The notes: generated by a model not told the origin, from the letters alone. Shown: positions 22,214 to 33,338, numbered from the stretch's first letter. The stretch: 64,000 nucleotides of DNA from Fragilaria crotonensis (GCA_022925895.1 JAKSYS010000035.1:1-64000); one strand, 5' to 3'. Program-made: numbers and translations.

Positions 22214-23268
22214 TCAATAGTAACGTGCAGGTCTTCTCGCCCCCATACTTCGTCCTCCTGGTAACAACGAAGCGGTTAAGTCAACCGCCGCAGTAGCCCC
22301 CTGCACATCACCAGCTCTTTTTTTTCTTGGTACCGTGTATGCGCCACCAATTGCCAGGTCAGCTGCTGTAGGCTGTCTAGGTACGGCCTTTCGTTCGCCA
22401 TCAACACCACCCCCATTCGCAGAGGTCCCCATTCCTGGCTCCACTTGCGGTTTCCTCTTTCTCCCAACAAGGGAAAGCTGTCGAGACACCGTGACAACGT
22501 GCTTCGGCAAGCGCACACTGATGGGCTCGACAGCAGCTGCCACTTCAAGGGTGGCTGCCGTCGCGATCACCTCGTCTTCAATTGGGTTTTGGGCAACCGT
22601 CAATTCATCCCGGTGTTTCCGGCGGCGCCGACGTTTTCGGTTCAAGCGCTTCTTACTGGGCACCCTTTCCCTCCAAGGATCGGGTCGGAGAACAGGCCGA
22701 TAATTCGCAGCACACCCAGCACGTCCAGCCTGAACGATCTTTTCCTTGGCGCAGGTGAACACCCCGTAGAGGGTGTTCACGAAGGATGTAGAATCCTTTG
22801 CAACACCAACGTAACCGCTGTCCAAGCCATCAGGACATGAAACAGACGTGCAGTGCCTTACAATCCTGCCATCCCAGCTGATCGCGATTCCGTGGCCAAG
22901 TTTTATGGCCAAACCAGTGAACTTGGTTCCATTCGGTCGCTTGCCTTCAACATTGGGCATGATGAAGTACCAGTTCTCCCCCCAGCCAAGCATCTCCTCT
23001 GTCCAACAACTGTACCCCTGCGAGGCATCGTTAACGTCAAAGTGAGACGAGTTACCCAGGTTATAACTCAGGTCGATAGTGTACGCAACCCGTCGCCGAC
23101 GCTCCAACACCGCAAGCAGCCCCCTGATTTTCCTGCTTAGGAAATCCAGGCGGCGGGCGTTGGCGGTATTGGCCTGCGTCTTCTTGGCCTGGGCATCGGC
23201 CAACAAACGAGCAGTGGTGAAGAGATCATCATCAACAACGCCACAGTTGTAGTTGCCGCCGTCATCCC

Positions 23269-23305
<37 letters not shown>

Positions 23306-25272
23306 GTCATCGTCATCGTCGTCGTCGTCGTCGTCATCGCTGTCGGAGTCGTCCCAACCAAAGGCAACGCCATCCATTGGTGCCACCGGGCTCAAGCCAG
23401 AATTCACCTCCGTGTCTCTTATCACAGAGTACACCTGGGGGAAGCAACAGCTCCCGACATCCGCCAAGTCCACCACAAGCCCGCGGACGACATCCTCCCC
23501 AACAATCGAGTTTGCAGCGTACGGAACCTTGTCGTGGACAGCGGGACAATCGACAGAATCGCCCTTCTTCACGGTGATCCTGGTCCCAATTGCAATCATC
23601 CCCCCAACATCAGAAGACTTCGCCCTCGCAGTGCCCTTCCCACCGGCAAGTTTAATTGCACTGCACCTCTCCGTAAGCTCATCCAATAACTGCTGTCGAT
23701 CATCACGGGGGTCCATTTTCCCAACGTTCCTCACCATGACAACCGACACCCGATCCGGGATCTCGTCGATGGCGATGTGCACGTCAACGAAATGATGCAC
23801 GTTGGGGTCAATAATCCAGCAAGACTCCGGAAGGTCAGTGTGACGGGCCCCGTCCACGTAGTGCCGACAACCCTCCCTTGCACTGGAGGAAGCCTTCAGC
23901 CGGTCAAGGTATTCGTGGGCGCGGTAGTCGGAAGGAACATCCCGATAGTCCATGCCGCCGATGAAGTCTGGGGGGGAGCAGGGGCAACTCTCCATCCCCT
24001 CCCTGGCTTGCCCGGTACACCAACCGTACCTGCTGACCCGGGAGCACTCGCCCAGTCGAGAGCCTCCACGCCGACACTTGACGGGTACCACAAGGCAATG
24101 TGGTATCAGAATAAAACCGCTGCACATAGCTGTCATCACCAAAGGTGTACGATGGCAAACAGTGCTCCGATTCAGTCCTGACCAAGCGAAGCCAGCTCAT
24201 GTCGTAAGCCCTCAATGTGCCCTGCAGTCCAGCATCACCAGCGTGGCGATCACGACTGCAGTAGAAGACCCCACACTGGGGTAGGAAGAGGATCACCGCC
24301 CTGAACTGGTAATCCCCATCCGGTGCCCCATCGTCAGGGATGTACGACTGGGCGTGACAAACCGCATGGCCGCCGCCCGATGCAGCAGTCAAAGGAGCCG
24401 ACCGGCGGTTCACGATAACGTCCATAACGTAGAATTCGTTCAAAAAATTGGACTGCATCCCCGATTCGGGGAACATGTCCGCAATTGAACGCAGTCGGAA
24501 CGGCTCCCACCCAAATGCAGTTGCAACCACACGGATCGGCGTCCGACCACCCAAGAACCCACCGACCAGCCCGCACTCCCCCCGGCGCACTCGCCTTCTT
24601 CGCACGTCGGAACCGTCGCCGGAACGCACGCCTTTCTTCCGGTACGACAGCCATGGACAACAGCGACATAACCGACGAGGAGTCGGAAGACTCTCTCTGT
24701 CCCACGCCTGGAGGAGGCGATTCCGCCCCGTCCACGATTGCCTGCGACCCCAAAACACGGGGCGACTGCCCTAGATTCCGAACGGACATCGCAGTCGGCA
24801 TCGTCCGGTTCCCCGCGGCACCCTTCTCTTCGACAACGTCGAATCTACCCTTCCGCGACCGCCAACCCCCGTCGACTGGATGACATTGTTCGGCCTTCTC
24901 CTGCTGCCTGGCAGGTAAGGTCCGCGCGACGCCACTTCGTTCGACAAGAATGGGATGGTGATCACGCACCACGACGAGGAGACAACCCAACACCAGACCA
25001 ATGGCAACAGTCGCGAGCGCGTCCTCCTCCCGTACTCTTCGTCCACAAAAACGACAATCAACCCGCTGCCTGGCGAGGACTGTGCAGTTGTTGCAGAAGA
25101 AACGCACGCGGCAAGAAAGGATCGACAACAACGCAAGACCACTGACAACAATTGCGAGCGCGTCCTCCTCCCGTACTCTTCGTCCACAAAAACGACAATC
25201 AACCCGCTGCCTGGCGAGGACTGTGCAGTTGTTGCAGAAGAAACGCACGCAGCAAGAAAGGATCAACAACAA
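22214..25272 (-). pseudogene. accessory coding region of the nested transposon, unknown function, in three frames
   Basis: Convergent with the transposase; the stop codons are only 28 bp apart. Protein-like sequence runs through frames 25272-24334, 24758-23904 and 24142-22214. One change of frame lies near 24600 and another by 23975, at or before a run of seven G on the plus strand. The largest part has about 640 codons with an acidic stretch of some 26 consecutive Asp, encoded by a GAT/GAC microsatellite (plus-strand 23266-23340). It is followed by a region ending CWTEEMLGWGENWYF and a Lys/Arg-rich segment RKRRRRRKHR that could be a nuclear signal. I do not recognise a family. In other CACTA-like elements a second protein binds subterminal repeats; a similar role here is only a guess. 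Confidence 0.5.
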
Positions 25273-25281
25273 CGCAATGAT
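25013..25281. repeat. 141-bp direct tandem duplication, two copies
   Basis: Copies start at 25013 and 25154 and are almost identical over about 128 bp. The period of 141 bp equals 47 codons, so frames stay open on both strands. The minus-strand translation repeats CNNCTVLARQRVDCRFC. Confidence 0.9.
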
Positions 25282-26224
25282 CGGGCGAGAGGCTTCATTG
25301 AATGTTCTGATTCAATGGAGGTAATGGTGCAATTCTGGTGTCAGAAATTGCATACCAGGCGCATACGACATGGTACACACAACTCTAAGGGACTCCACAC
25401 CTGGGACTTTATTGCAAGCCCTCTAAATAAATTCGATTTTTATCTAACAAATAGACGCTATATTTATTTATGATACGAATATGTGGATTCGATATTAAGT
25501 CAATAGTACTTCAATGCAAATACACCAAAACCATTGAACAACACAGAACACCAATATTTCAATAAGTGCGTTGACTTTATTATGCATGTATAATATATTA
25601 CTTTCCCAGGACCGTAGTATGCACTGTAACAGCGCTACAATACTACACTGTACATTGTGTAAAATTGCGCACATTTAGGAATCTTGTATCCAAAAGTCAT
25701 CATGTCATGTATCATGCCCTAAGTACAACAAGTCACATGTATAGAATTTTTTGGCTATGTATAGCATTTATTAAAAGTATATGAATGGAATGTATTTTTA
25801 GTCGCCAATAACAAGATTTATTGACGTGATTGAAACGCAGGACACTGCAACTTATACCATTACGTGTACAACGATGTACACAGTACCTAGTATGATGCAT
25901 GACACCGAGCGAGTACAGTCCATGTGTACCATATATGTATTTGAAAAGCAATACATATCCATATAAGATCATAGAGTAAAAAACGGTGGATTATGTATTA
26001 AATGTGTATGTACATTCAAACAAAATAAAAGCATACATTGTTGTAGTAAATTGACATGTTTGGGATAAAAAAGATACGATATAGTCGTGTAAAGTGAACT
26101 TCAAGCAAACATAATATTGCAATAATTGATCCATCTCTCATTTTCAATTGATGCGATCTAAAATACAACTTGTTGCTTTCGCTAACACTTCGTCTTGTTG
26201 CTTGCTCTATTCCCTTTTGTCAGC
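25282..26224. other. AT-rich noncoding interior of the nested transposon
   Basis: About 940 bp of AT-rich sequence between two divergent accessory coding regions, likely their shared promoter area. A short frame (25733-25972, -) has no supporting motif. Confidence 0.4.
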
Positions 26225-27880
26225 ATGTCAAATCCACAGAATCCTGCTCTAGCGTCGCCATCTCAGAACCTTCGGAGTTCTTCGCGACGCATTCGCGAAC
26301 CACCAGCTGACCAAACACCCGTTCGCGAAACACCGTTGGAGCGTGCCGCAGGAGAGAGGCAGAGAAGAAGAAGGCTGAAAGACGTGCAGCTAAAGCAGCT
26401 AAGGCAGCTAAGGCAGCTGAGGCTGCTGAGGCAGCTAAGGCAGCTAAGCAGCGGAAGCTGCTGCAGCAGCTAAGGCAGCAGAGGCAGCGGAAGCTGCTGC
26501 AGCAGCTTCTACGCAACGGAAACGAGTTGTTGGCGCGGGAACAAGAGGAAATATAGACAGAAAAAACAAAGGAGTCCAAAAAACGAAAACAACAAAGTGC
26601 ATAACACCTCGTCAGATTCTGGCGACATTGAGTCGGCGGATGATGATTCTTGTTTTGAACCCACCGATGGCGCTGAAGACGAGGCTGATGATGACGACGA
26701 CGACGACCAGGCTGATGACGACGACAATAATGATGACGGGGCAGAAATTGATTCTTACGTTTCAGCAAACTCATACCTTGACGACGACCCATTGGCATCG
26801 CCGGAGGAAGGTAGCGGTGCCCGCGAAGCTACTGAAGAGTCGAGACGCAGTGCCCAGGCAGGCGCAGTGAATCCTCTGAGGACAAGCAACAGCGAGGAAC
26901 ACGGTACGCCACCTCCACCACCGGCGAGCTGATTCCAGGGAAATTGTTAGCAGGATGCCGTTGGAAGCTCCAACAGCACAGAAGAATGTTGTACGGAGGA
27001 TTGTTTTGTTTGTTAAAACACACTCTTCCGTCAGATCAAATTCGTTACCAGTACCAAGTCATTTAGCGAAGCTTTTCAAAAGGTGCTGGCGGAGGAAAGG
27101 CCACGGAATCCATACATATTTCAGTTGACGTACCAGAATTCGTTCAAGACGGCCTTGAATCAGAAGCGAAGCACGTGTGAGTTGTCTGGCAAAAGATTGT
27201 GGTCAAAGCTATCAATACAGTGTTCAAGAATCGTGAAGAGGAATTCTTCACTTTTGATGAATTCTGCAAGCTAAGACGAGCGACTACCGAAAGAGAGAGG
27301 AAAGCGTTTCTCTGGTTCTTCGACAGTTTTTGGAGTGTGTTTGCGGGGCTACCGCATGGAATAATGCGAAAACAAAGCAGCTCGCTTCGAGGCAAGAGAC
27401 CCCAGTGGATCAAAAATTGTCAGTGTGAGTGATGAAGCATTTGCGTTGTTGTTAATTGACAATTACTTGGAAAAGTGGAAAACCAGGGCTGGTGAAGAAG
27501 TCGCAGCCCGCATCGACTCGGTAGCAGGTGGCGCAGCTGCAATTACGACTGAAGGTGAGGAGATCACGAGAAGGAAACAAACAAAGACAGCCGGTAAATA
27601 CACTGGAAAAGCTCAAGGACAGTGTAAGTGGGGTGGCTGGAGTCCCGAAGGCATCAAACAGTTCAATTTTCTTCGCAAGTTAGTGAAAGCAGACAGGGAG
27701 GCTGACAAGAATTGTGACGACGAGCCGAAACGGATGGAAAAGTTGCTGATGGATTTCTGCCGGACAAAGGCCGGAATAAAGGACCCACAGGATAACGCAA
27801 ACCTAGACGGTGCTCACAACAATGCAGCGGCACGGGCAATGGAAAATGTTGAGGCAGAATGGGACTCTGATGACGACTAG
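26225..27880 (+). pseudogene. second accessory coding region of the nested transposon, unknown function
   Basis: Begins at ATG 26225 (MSNPQNPALASPSQN), then a long Ala/Lys/Glu repeat (GCA/GCT/AAG codons, about 26385-26510) likely forming a helix, then an acidic Asp-rich stretch (26690-26750). Further conserved-looking segments lie in other frames: VFKNREEEFFTFDEFCKLRRA (27199-27300) and GGWSPEGIKQFNFLRKLVKAD (27425-27880). At least three changes of frame separate these, from indels or unseen introns. The last segment, with WGGWSPEGI followed by a helical region, resembles an ORF type I associate with diatom transposons, but I cannot name it. No catalytic motif seen. Confidence 0.5.
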
Positions 27881-28197
27881 GAGTTTGTTTTACTGCCATC
27901 CACTTAAAATGCAATAGAATGACTTTCGTATGAACAATATCTGTTGTATTAAGATGAATAACCTAATCAAATAAACAACATAAAATGTAACTTTGACTTA
28001 ACATGAATTGCAAAATTACAATATATGTCGTTGACTTGAGTAAAAATAAATGGTAACTAAAGCGTGCTTTATTTTAAAATAAATTATCCAAACTTACAAT
28101 ATATGGTAGAAGTAGTATTTTATTGTTCAAGTTAACATTTCTGTTAAGAAGTAAAATCTAACTGATAAAAAAATGGTAACACTTAACACCAAAGAAA
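27881..28197. other. AT-rich right subterminal region of the nested transposon
   Basis: Noncoding, very AT-rich, ending in the right inverted repeat. Confidence 0.5.
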
Positions 28198-28221
28198 ATA
28201 GTTAACAAAAACGGCCTTCTG
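28198..28221 (-). repeat. right terminal inverted repeat of the nested transposon
   Basis: Reverse complement of the left terminal repeat with one difference. Confidence 0.95.
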
Positions 28222-28805
28222 ATGAGCGGAAGTTGCCATCCTCGTTTAACCTCGTCTTTCAGCATCTCCAGCAGCTTGGCCTCGTGGCCCCGGGCCGATT
28301 TATGATTGCCGCGGGCCAAGCTGGCTGCGACGTCCGCAAGACGGTCAGCGTCAGAAATTTCGAGAAGGGGGAACTCGGCCCCGTCGGTGATGCGCTCGGC
28401 GAAGGCCGGCCACAGGGGATGGCGCGAAAGTAGCGGCGCCAGTATGTGGGCCGACCGGAATTCCGAACCGGGCGACAGCGTCGAGAAAGGTTGTGCCGCG
28501 AGAGCGACTCGGAGATCCCCCGCATAACGTCGGAGAACGGCGAGGTTATTTGCGGCGGCGGCAGGCGTCCATTCAAAAACAAAGGCGGTGGGGTGCGTGC
28601 GTGGTTGTGGGGCGTCAAGGATCGCATGAAAAACGTCCGAGAGAGTCGATCGAGGCAACGACGGAAATACGGCGCCGGGAGGCAAACGAGGGAGGGGAAC
28701 GAAGGACTTACGTGGGGGGGTTGCAGCCGAGGGCGCCTGCGTCAACACCGAGGTCGTGCGCGTCGGAGTCGTCGGCGACCGAGGGGGCGTCCGCGAAGCG
28801 GGCAA
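28222..28805 (-). pseudogene. retrotransposon reverse transcriptase, N-terminal portion before the insertion
   Basis: The frame from 28805 runs to the transposon end at 28221 and is cut after RGWQLPL. It continues in phase at 18389 if the inserted element and one copy of AT are removed. The segment SAHILAPLLSRHPLWPAFAERITDGAEF is the usual lead-in of DIRS-type polymerases. The first 70 residues are Pro/Ser/Thr-rich. It overlaps the end of the gag-like frame by about 63 bp. Confidence 0.85.
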
Positions 28806-31265
28806 TAGCGAGTGCGATCGAGCGAAGAAACGTGGTGTCGGGGGGGGCGAGCACTTGTAAGAGTAGGCGGGGCGAGCGAAGCGAGCGAAGGGTCCGTCGG
28901 AGAACGAGCGGCCCGCGCGACGTGACGAGGATAGGCGAGCGCGGGCGCGCTCGTATCCCGCGTCGAAGCGTGCAGCCGTGCGGCTGCAGAGCGTGCGAGG
29001 AGGCCGTTGGCCACGTCTATGGTCGGGTCCGGGGAAATCCCCGGTACAGCGGCGGGAAGAAAACTGTACGCGTTATCAGATTGGCCTACTAGTTTGGGTT
29101 TCTTTGCTGCGTCCGCCGACTGCCGACTCGGCATGCGCGTCCTGCAGGACTCGATCCATTTGCCGAGCGCCGTCGTCTGCTCTCCGGTCAAGGCAACATG
29201 CGACGCCCGGAAAAAACAAGTGTCGTTGCAAATGCCGTTCAAGTGATATCGGCAGCAGAGGTTGGGCACGGGAGCCTCCTTCGCGTGGTCGAGCCAGGAA
29301 CACTTGCCAGACGTCGCGACTCGTGATCTTGAATAAGCGTCCGCTTGGGTTACGCACGGAGTTCGTAGGGTAAGCGCCGCCGGCTTTGCCGGGAGTGCCG
29401 CCCCCCCCTGCGTTACGAGTGGCGTCCGATGGGCCGAGTTTTGCCTGGAGGTACGGACACAAAGGGGGGAGGAACATGCCGTCCTCCAGGTGTTGGCGCT
29501 CGGCCTGAAAGTCGAATAACGTCGAGTTGACCGAGTCGATATGGCCACAACTCGCGCAGGACGTGAGGTACTGCTGAATGCGGCGTTCGACAAACCATCC
29601 GAGTCGGCTGGGAGCTGTCGCGTCCTGGAAGGCAAGGCGTCGAAGATTGGCGACGGTCGTGCCTCCCGTTCGGGTTAGGAAGTGCACCCACGATCCGAGC
29701 ATCAGGGTGATCGGCGCCGCCGATCCAAAAATAAGCTCCGTCACCCCTGCCATGTTCTCAAAGAGTTCGGCGAGGGCGCGAAAGTCGCGAGGCACCACGT
29801 GTCGCACGAGAGTTAGTTTCTTGATGTCTTTGTCCGACAAGCCCGTCGTCGAATCAGCAACCTTCAGCTGCATTCGCATGAGATCGTCCGCAGCGTCGGC
29901 GTCGTCCGCTCCGCCAGTCAGCGACTTCTTGTCGAGCGGCTGAGGTCCGCAGGAAAACAAGCTAAAGGCTTCTGGCCGGTCGTTCGTAGTAGCGATGAAG
30001 GAGGCCATCCGCACTGCGGAGCAGAATCCGGATGGCAACCAGACGTCGAGTCCCAAACGAGTCTTCAGGTGATGGTGCAAATGTTGGGCTACGTAGGCCG
30101 CGTTCGTCAGTCCGAGAATCTCCGTGTACGTATCAACTGGTGTCGCCCGCGACGCCCCTGCTTCGTCCCGCTCGGATGCAAACAATATCATTTGTTGGGT
30201 AGTGATGGGAAAGGCGTCGAATCCCTTCTTGACTACCGTCGTCGCGGCTCCTTTTGCCGTTGCCTTGATCGCAAGAGCATTAGCCAAGTTCGTCCAAACT
30301 TCGGCTCCCACCGATGCGACCCCGTGCGGGACGACCACGCGAGCCGAGGGGCTCTCCCGGGTCGTGGTATTCGTGGTCGGCCGCAAATAGCGTTGGTGTA
30401 CGTCGCTCGCCCACAGATCCGCTCTCTTACTAAAAGCCAGGCTCGTCCCGATGCCCTTCGCCTGGCCTTGGGGAACTGCTGCTCGTTGGGTTGCGTGGTT
30501 CCAGAGCCAGATCGGCACGTAAGCCGCCTTCAGCGCGGCAGGGGATACGACTGGATCCTGACCGTCCTCTGTCGCTCTGTTCCGAATTGCGTCAATCGCT
30601 CGTAGGCAGAGGTCACCAGCGTCCGAAGTGTACGCTCTCATGAGCGCGGCCACAAGAAAGCCTGGAAGGGGGAGAACGTTGGGCAGCGCGATTGCTGCTC
30701 CCACTCCCGCCTCGGGGTCAATGTCGTCGTCCTCGTCCTCGCTTTCAGTGAACAAGTCCGTGTCATAGTCTTTAGGCTTCTTCGTTTTCTTGGCGCCTTT
30801 CTTTGCTTTGCCCTTGCCTTTCGTCTTTCCTTTCGTGCTTCCTCCCAGAAGCTCATTAGCTTTGGGGTGCGTAAGCGCGACGTCCCCTATCTCGGTCCAG
30901 TGGACCATTCTCGACCACTCGTAATTGAATCCGGTCTGCTGGTCGTACGTGCCCGTAGTACTCAGTACGACTGTCGCCGCAGTACTGCCAGCCCCGATGA
31001 GCGCCCAAATGTCCGCCTCGTCGTCGTCGTCGATGTCGTCGTTTCCGTCTTGATGTACGTGATGGATGATTTGGAAATCACCGCCCTCGTGGGCGATGAG
31101 GTGTCCAATTTTTGGGGAGCAAAACCGACGGAAACCCGCTACGGTATTGATCGCCTGTGCGTGGCGACCGGCGAACGTTGCAACGGCGTCCCACTGATCG
31201 AGGTCCTTGAAAACGTCGGCCCATGTCTTAGGTGTGTCAGAGTTGTCGTCCGCAGAGGTCATCAT
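28742..31265 (-). pseudogene. retrotransposon gag-like protein with zinc-knuckle tail, one frame shift
   Basis: Starts at ATG 31265 just inside repeat A1 (tandem ATG ATG). The main frame runs to 29076, about 730 codons. It has an acidic region, a Lys-rich stretch (KGKTKGKGKAKKGAKKTKK), a long helical body, and CASCGHID. Near 29285 the frame shifts and the continuation (to 28742) carries CRYHLNGICNDTCFFRASH, a Cys7-Cys3-Cys5-His knuckle of the kind found in diatom gag-like proteins, then an Arg/Pro-rich tail. The protein would package the element RNA. The shift could be an indel; a programmed shift is possible but no slippery heptamer is evident. Confidence 0.75.
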
Positions 31266-31287
31266 GATCGGGGATAAAACACGGGCC

Positions 31288-31408
31288 AATTTAATTACTA
31301 GAGCTAGTCTTCGTCTTCGCCGTTTCCTTTCGTTGCGATTGTGATCGCTGCCTCAACTCCTGACGTTGAGCCTCCGTCTGTCAGTCGTCCTTCCTCACGG
31401 ACATCCCA
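31288..31408. repeat. split direct repeat A1
   Basis: 121 bp matching 15145-15265. It is the 5' end of the retrotransposon and lies 22 bp upstream of the gag ATG. Confidence 0.95.
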
Positions 31409-31928
31409 GTTCGAAGTACAGTAAGTACGTACAATTACACAGCAATACAACAGTTAAGTCTCGCGTTGACAAATACTCGGCGCACAACCGTGTGGTCAAA
31501 GTGAAGAAGTATAGTTCAGCGTTCACACGCGAGACAGACAAGAACGACTGTGATATGAAGACATGCGTCGAGGACGATTGAAAGAGTGTTGATAGACCAC
31601 AAACAAAGATTCACCACAATGTTTATTCGTCTGTCAGAGTGACGCCCACAAGTGTTGTTTGTTTCAATCACACTTGATTGAGACACACACGAATTGCGCC
31701 GCTCCGCGCGATCCGAATGGAGCTCGGCACGACAAGTGATGAAAGCGGTTTCTACTACTTTTTATGTATAGCACGTCAAACCGACAAGCGACTGCACCAC
31801 ACATACGACTACAACAAACGAGTTGTTCGAGACTATTACTGCATTCATGCCTTCAATCGGAAGCAGATCACAATTTCTTCATCCCACCAAGCACCAGCTG
31901 CCTAAGAATATATTCTGTTCAAGCAATC
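31409..31928 (+). promoter_or_regulatory. promoter and leader of the secreted-protein gene
   Basis: From about 31655 to the ATG at 31929 it matches 10863-11122 with scattered changes, arguing for a duplicated regulatory region. No clear TATA box. The part from 31409 to 31650 is unique and holds nothing I recognise. Confidence 0.5.
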
Positions 31929-32629
31929 ATGAAGTATTCTGCCTCTGTTCTCTTGCTCCTTGCTTCTGGTACCAGCGCAACACTTGCTCAACATGAAACC
32001 AAGAATGGGGTGAGTGTTGATTTTTTCATGGTGTTGATTTCTGAGTCCGATCCCTTGTACCTGAACAAGAGTGGAATCGCCAATTGGTTCTCGGACTCAT
32101 TCGTCTTTTACATTCTCTCCTTCTCCCAACCAAAATGTCCGTATGACTTTGTCAGCTTCGTGGCGAACGCAGCAAAGCAAATCGCAGTCTGGAAGTAGAG
32201 GCTCAAGTCAACACTGCAGAGGAAACGGACGTTGTCGGTTACACCGTGTGGAAACACGGCGACTTTAGTGATGTCGAGCCAGCCGACAACGGTCACAGGA
32301 AGTTAGAGAAAGAATTTTGCAGTATCTTCGGGGCAGGGAAATTCTATGATCGACAGGTCGGGCAGTGCTTGGAACTTGTCGGGCTGGAGGTGGATAATCA
32401 AATCTCTTACGTTCGATCCACCAAGAACACGTGCATTGAGCTATTCGAGAACGGCAATGGCAGTGGACCATCCCTCACTCAGTGCGGTGATGAATGGGCG
32501 CAGTTGGAAGAAGCAATGTCCGGCAAGGTATCGCGCGTTTGCTGCATTGCTTCGGACTCCACGTCCGACTTTGAAACACCTACTGAACCGAGGAAGGCTG
32601 GAACTAGGCATTTTGTGCAAACGACATGA
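31929..32629 (+). CDS. small secreted Cys-containing protein, unknown family
   Basis: Exon 1 is 31929-32009 (27 codons) and exon 2 is 32156-32629. The 146-bp intron has donor GTGAGT and acceptor TTTGTCAG and joins in phase 0. The product is about 184 residues. The first 20 residues form a clear signal peptide (MKYSASVLLLLASGTSA). The mature part is hydrophilic with six Cys (in FCS, QCLE, TCIE, QCGD and VCC), which could form three disulfides. I recognise no domain. The promoter and exon-1 start are duplicated at 10.86-11.17 kb, so the gene belongs to a family with at least one broken member. The splice choice rests on phase; an acceptor 32 bp further downstream (CGCAG) would break the frame. 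Confidence 0.7.
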
Positions 32630-33338
32630 TGGAGAGATGCCTGGTGAGGATGATAGCGCCAATAGCTGATAACTCTGGTTTCGGGAGTACCTAGTCATCC
32701 TCAATAATAGTTTCTATGTTTTCTTCCCTATGTTGAGGATTAGTATCAGTGTGAGATCTGACGGTCTTTGTCCATGCTACTATCTGCTACTACTAGTCGT
32801 CAAACAGCAGGAGCTGCACAAATAGTCTTTGGATACTGAATGAGATAACCGAGAACATGATATATGCTTCATTGACTGTATGACTGCTCATCCTCAGGCC
32901 TTACCGATCTTCAGACGGACCAATCCTCTTCACGCGCTCTGCATTCGGCTTAAGGAGAGCATCAGAGAAGGAAAAAGACTGCCTTGCGGGGTAGTTTCAG
33001 ATATTGTGAACACCAATGGTCCCCCCGCACTAGAATTGACCACCGTCGAGATTTGGGGAGGCGTCGACACCCAGTGGGAAGGTGCCCCGAGCCCAAATCC
33101 ATGGTACCACCTACCAACAATAGTGACTACGGTCGACCTTCTTGAGATTCGAAAGGAAATTGCGACGTTTTGGCAGCAGGTGATTTCAGTAAGGAAGGAT
33201 TCCTTGTTGGAAGTTTGTATGACATTTCGATGCTTGTTTCAAAACGAATTTTGTTATAATGTTGAGATACTACAGGAGTGAGTGTGTTGGGATCACGCTA
33301 CTTCTTCATATGCAGTTAAAGACTACTCTCAATTCGAG
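32630..33338. other. intergenic with one 133-codon ORF of doubtful status
   Basis: A plus-strand frame at 32880-33281 encodes 133 residues with no known motif (includes TTVEIWGGVDTQWEG). It could be a fragment of an old gene. Nothing else is seen. Confidence 0.3.

Larger units (their letters stand above)
18390..28221 (+). mobile_element. 9.8-kb TIR DNA transposon with CACTA/Plavaka-like transposase, nested in the retrotransposon
   Basis: Ends are 24-bp inverted repeats beginning CAGAAGGCCG and ending TTTTGTTAACTAT (18390-18413 and 28198-28221), with one difference. Flanks are AT at 18388-18389 and AT at 28222-28223, a possible 2-bp target duplication. Joining the flanks at one AT restores the host RT frame in phase, which supports these exact ends. 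Inside are a transposase region (18891-22185, +), an accessory coding region (22214-25272, -) and another (26225-27880, +), plus AT-rich subterminal sequence on both sides. The 2-bp duplication is not the 3 bp usual for CACTA elements, so superfamily placement rests on the transposase. Confidence 0.85.
14987..31408 (-). mobile_element. DIRS-order tyrosine-recombinase retrotransposon with split direct repeats
   Basis: Read on the minus strand the order is A1 (31408-31288), gag-like ORF, reverse transcriptase/RNase H, tyrosine recombinase, then B1 (15415-15276), A2 (15265-15145) and B2 (15126-14987). A1 and A2 match over 121 bp and B1 and B2 over 140 bp with one difference seen. This A1-ORFs-B1-A2-B2 layout is the split-direct-repeat type known from PAT- and Ngaro-like elements. 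Such elements integrate through the recombinase and leave no target duplication; none is seen. Without the nested transposon the element is about 6.6 kb. It is more GC-rich than its host flanks. Each of its three coding parts has a frame shift, so it is defective as read. Confidence 0.9.

Noticed and set aside
23266-23340. CAT/GTC trinucleotide tract as a structural repeat
   Set aside because: It is simply the microsatellite encoding the poly-Asp run; already covered in the gene entry.
24485-25473. Plus-strand ORFs (108-172 codons) opposite the accessory region
   Set aside because: GC-rich sequence keeps several frames open; composition is Arg/Pro/Ser-rich without motifs, and the minus strand carries the better protein-like text.
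30069-30605. 178-codon plus-strand ORF within the gag region
   Set aside because: Antisense shadow of the gag-like frame; no motif.
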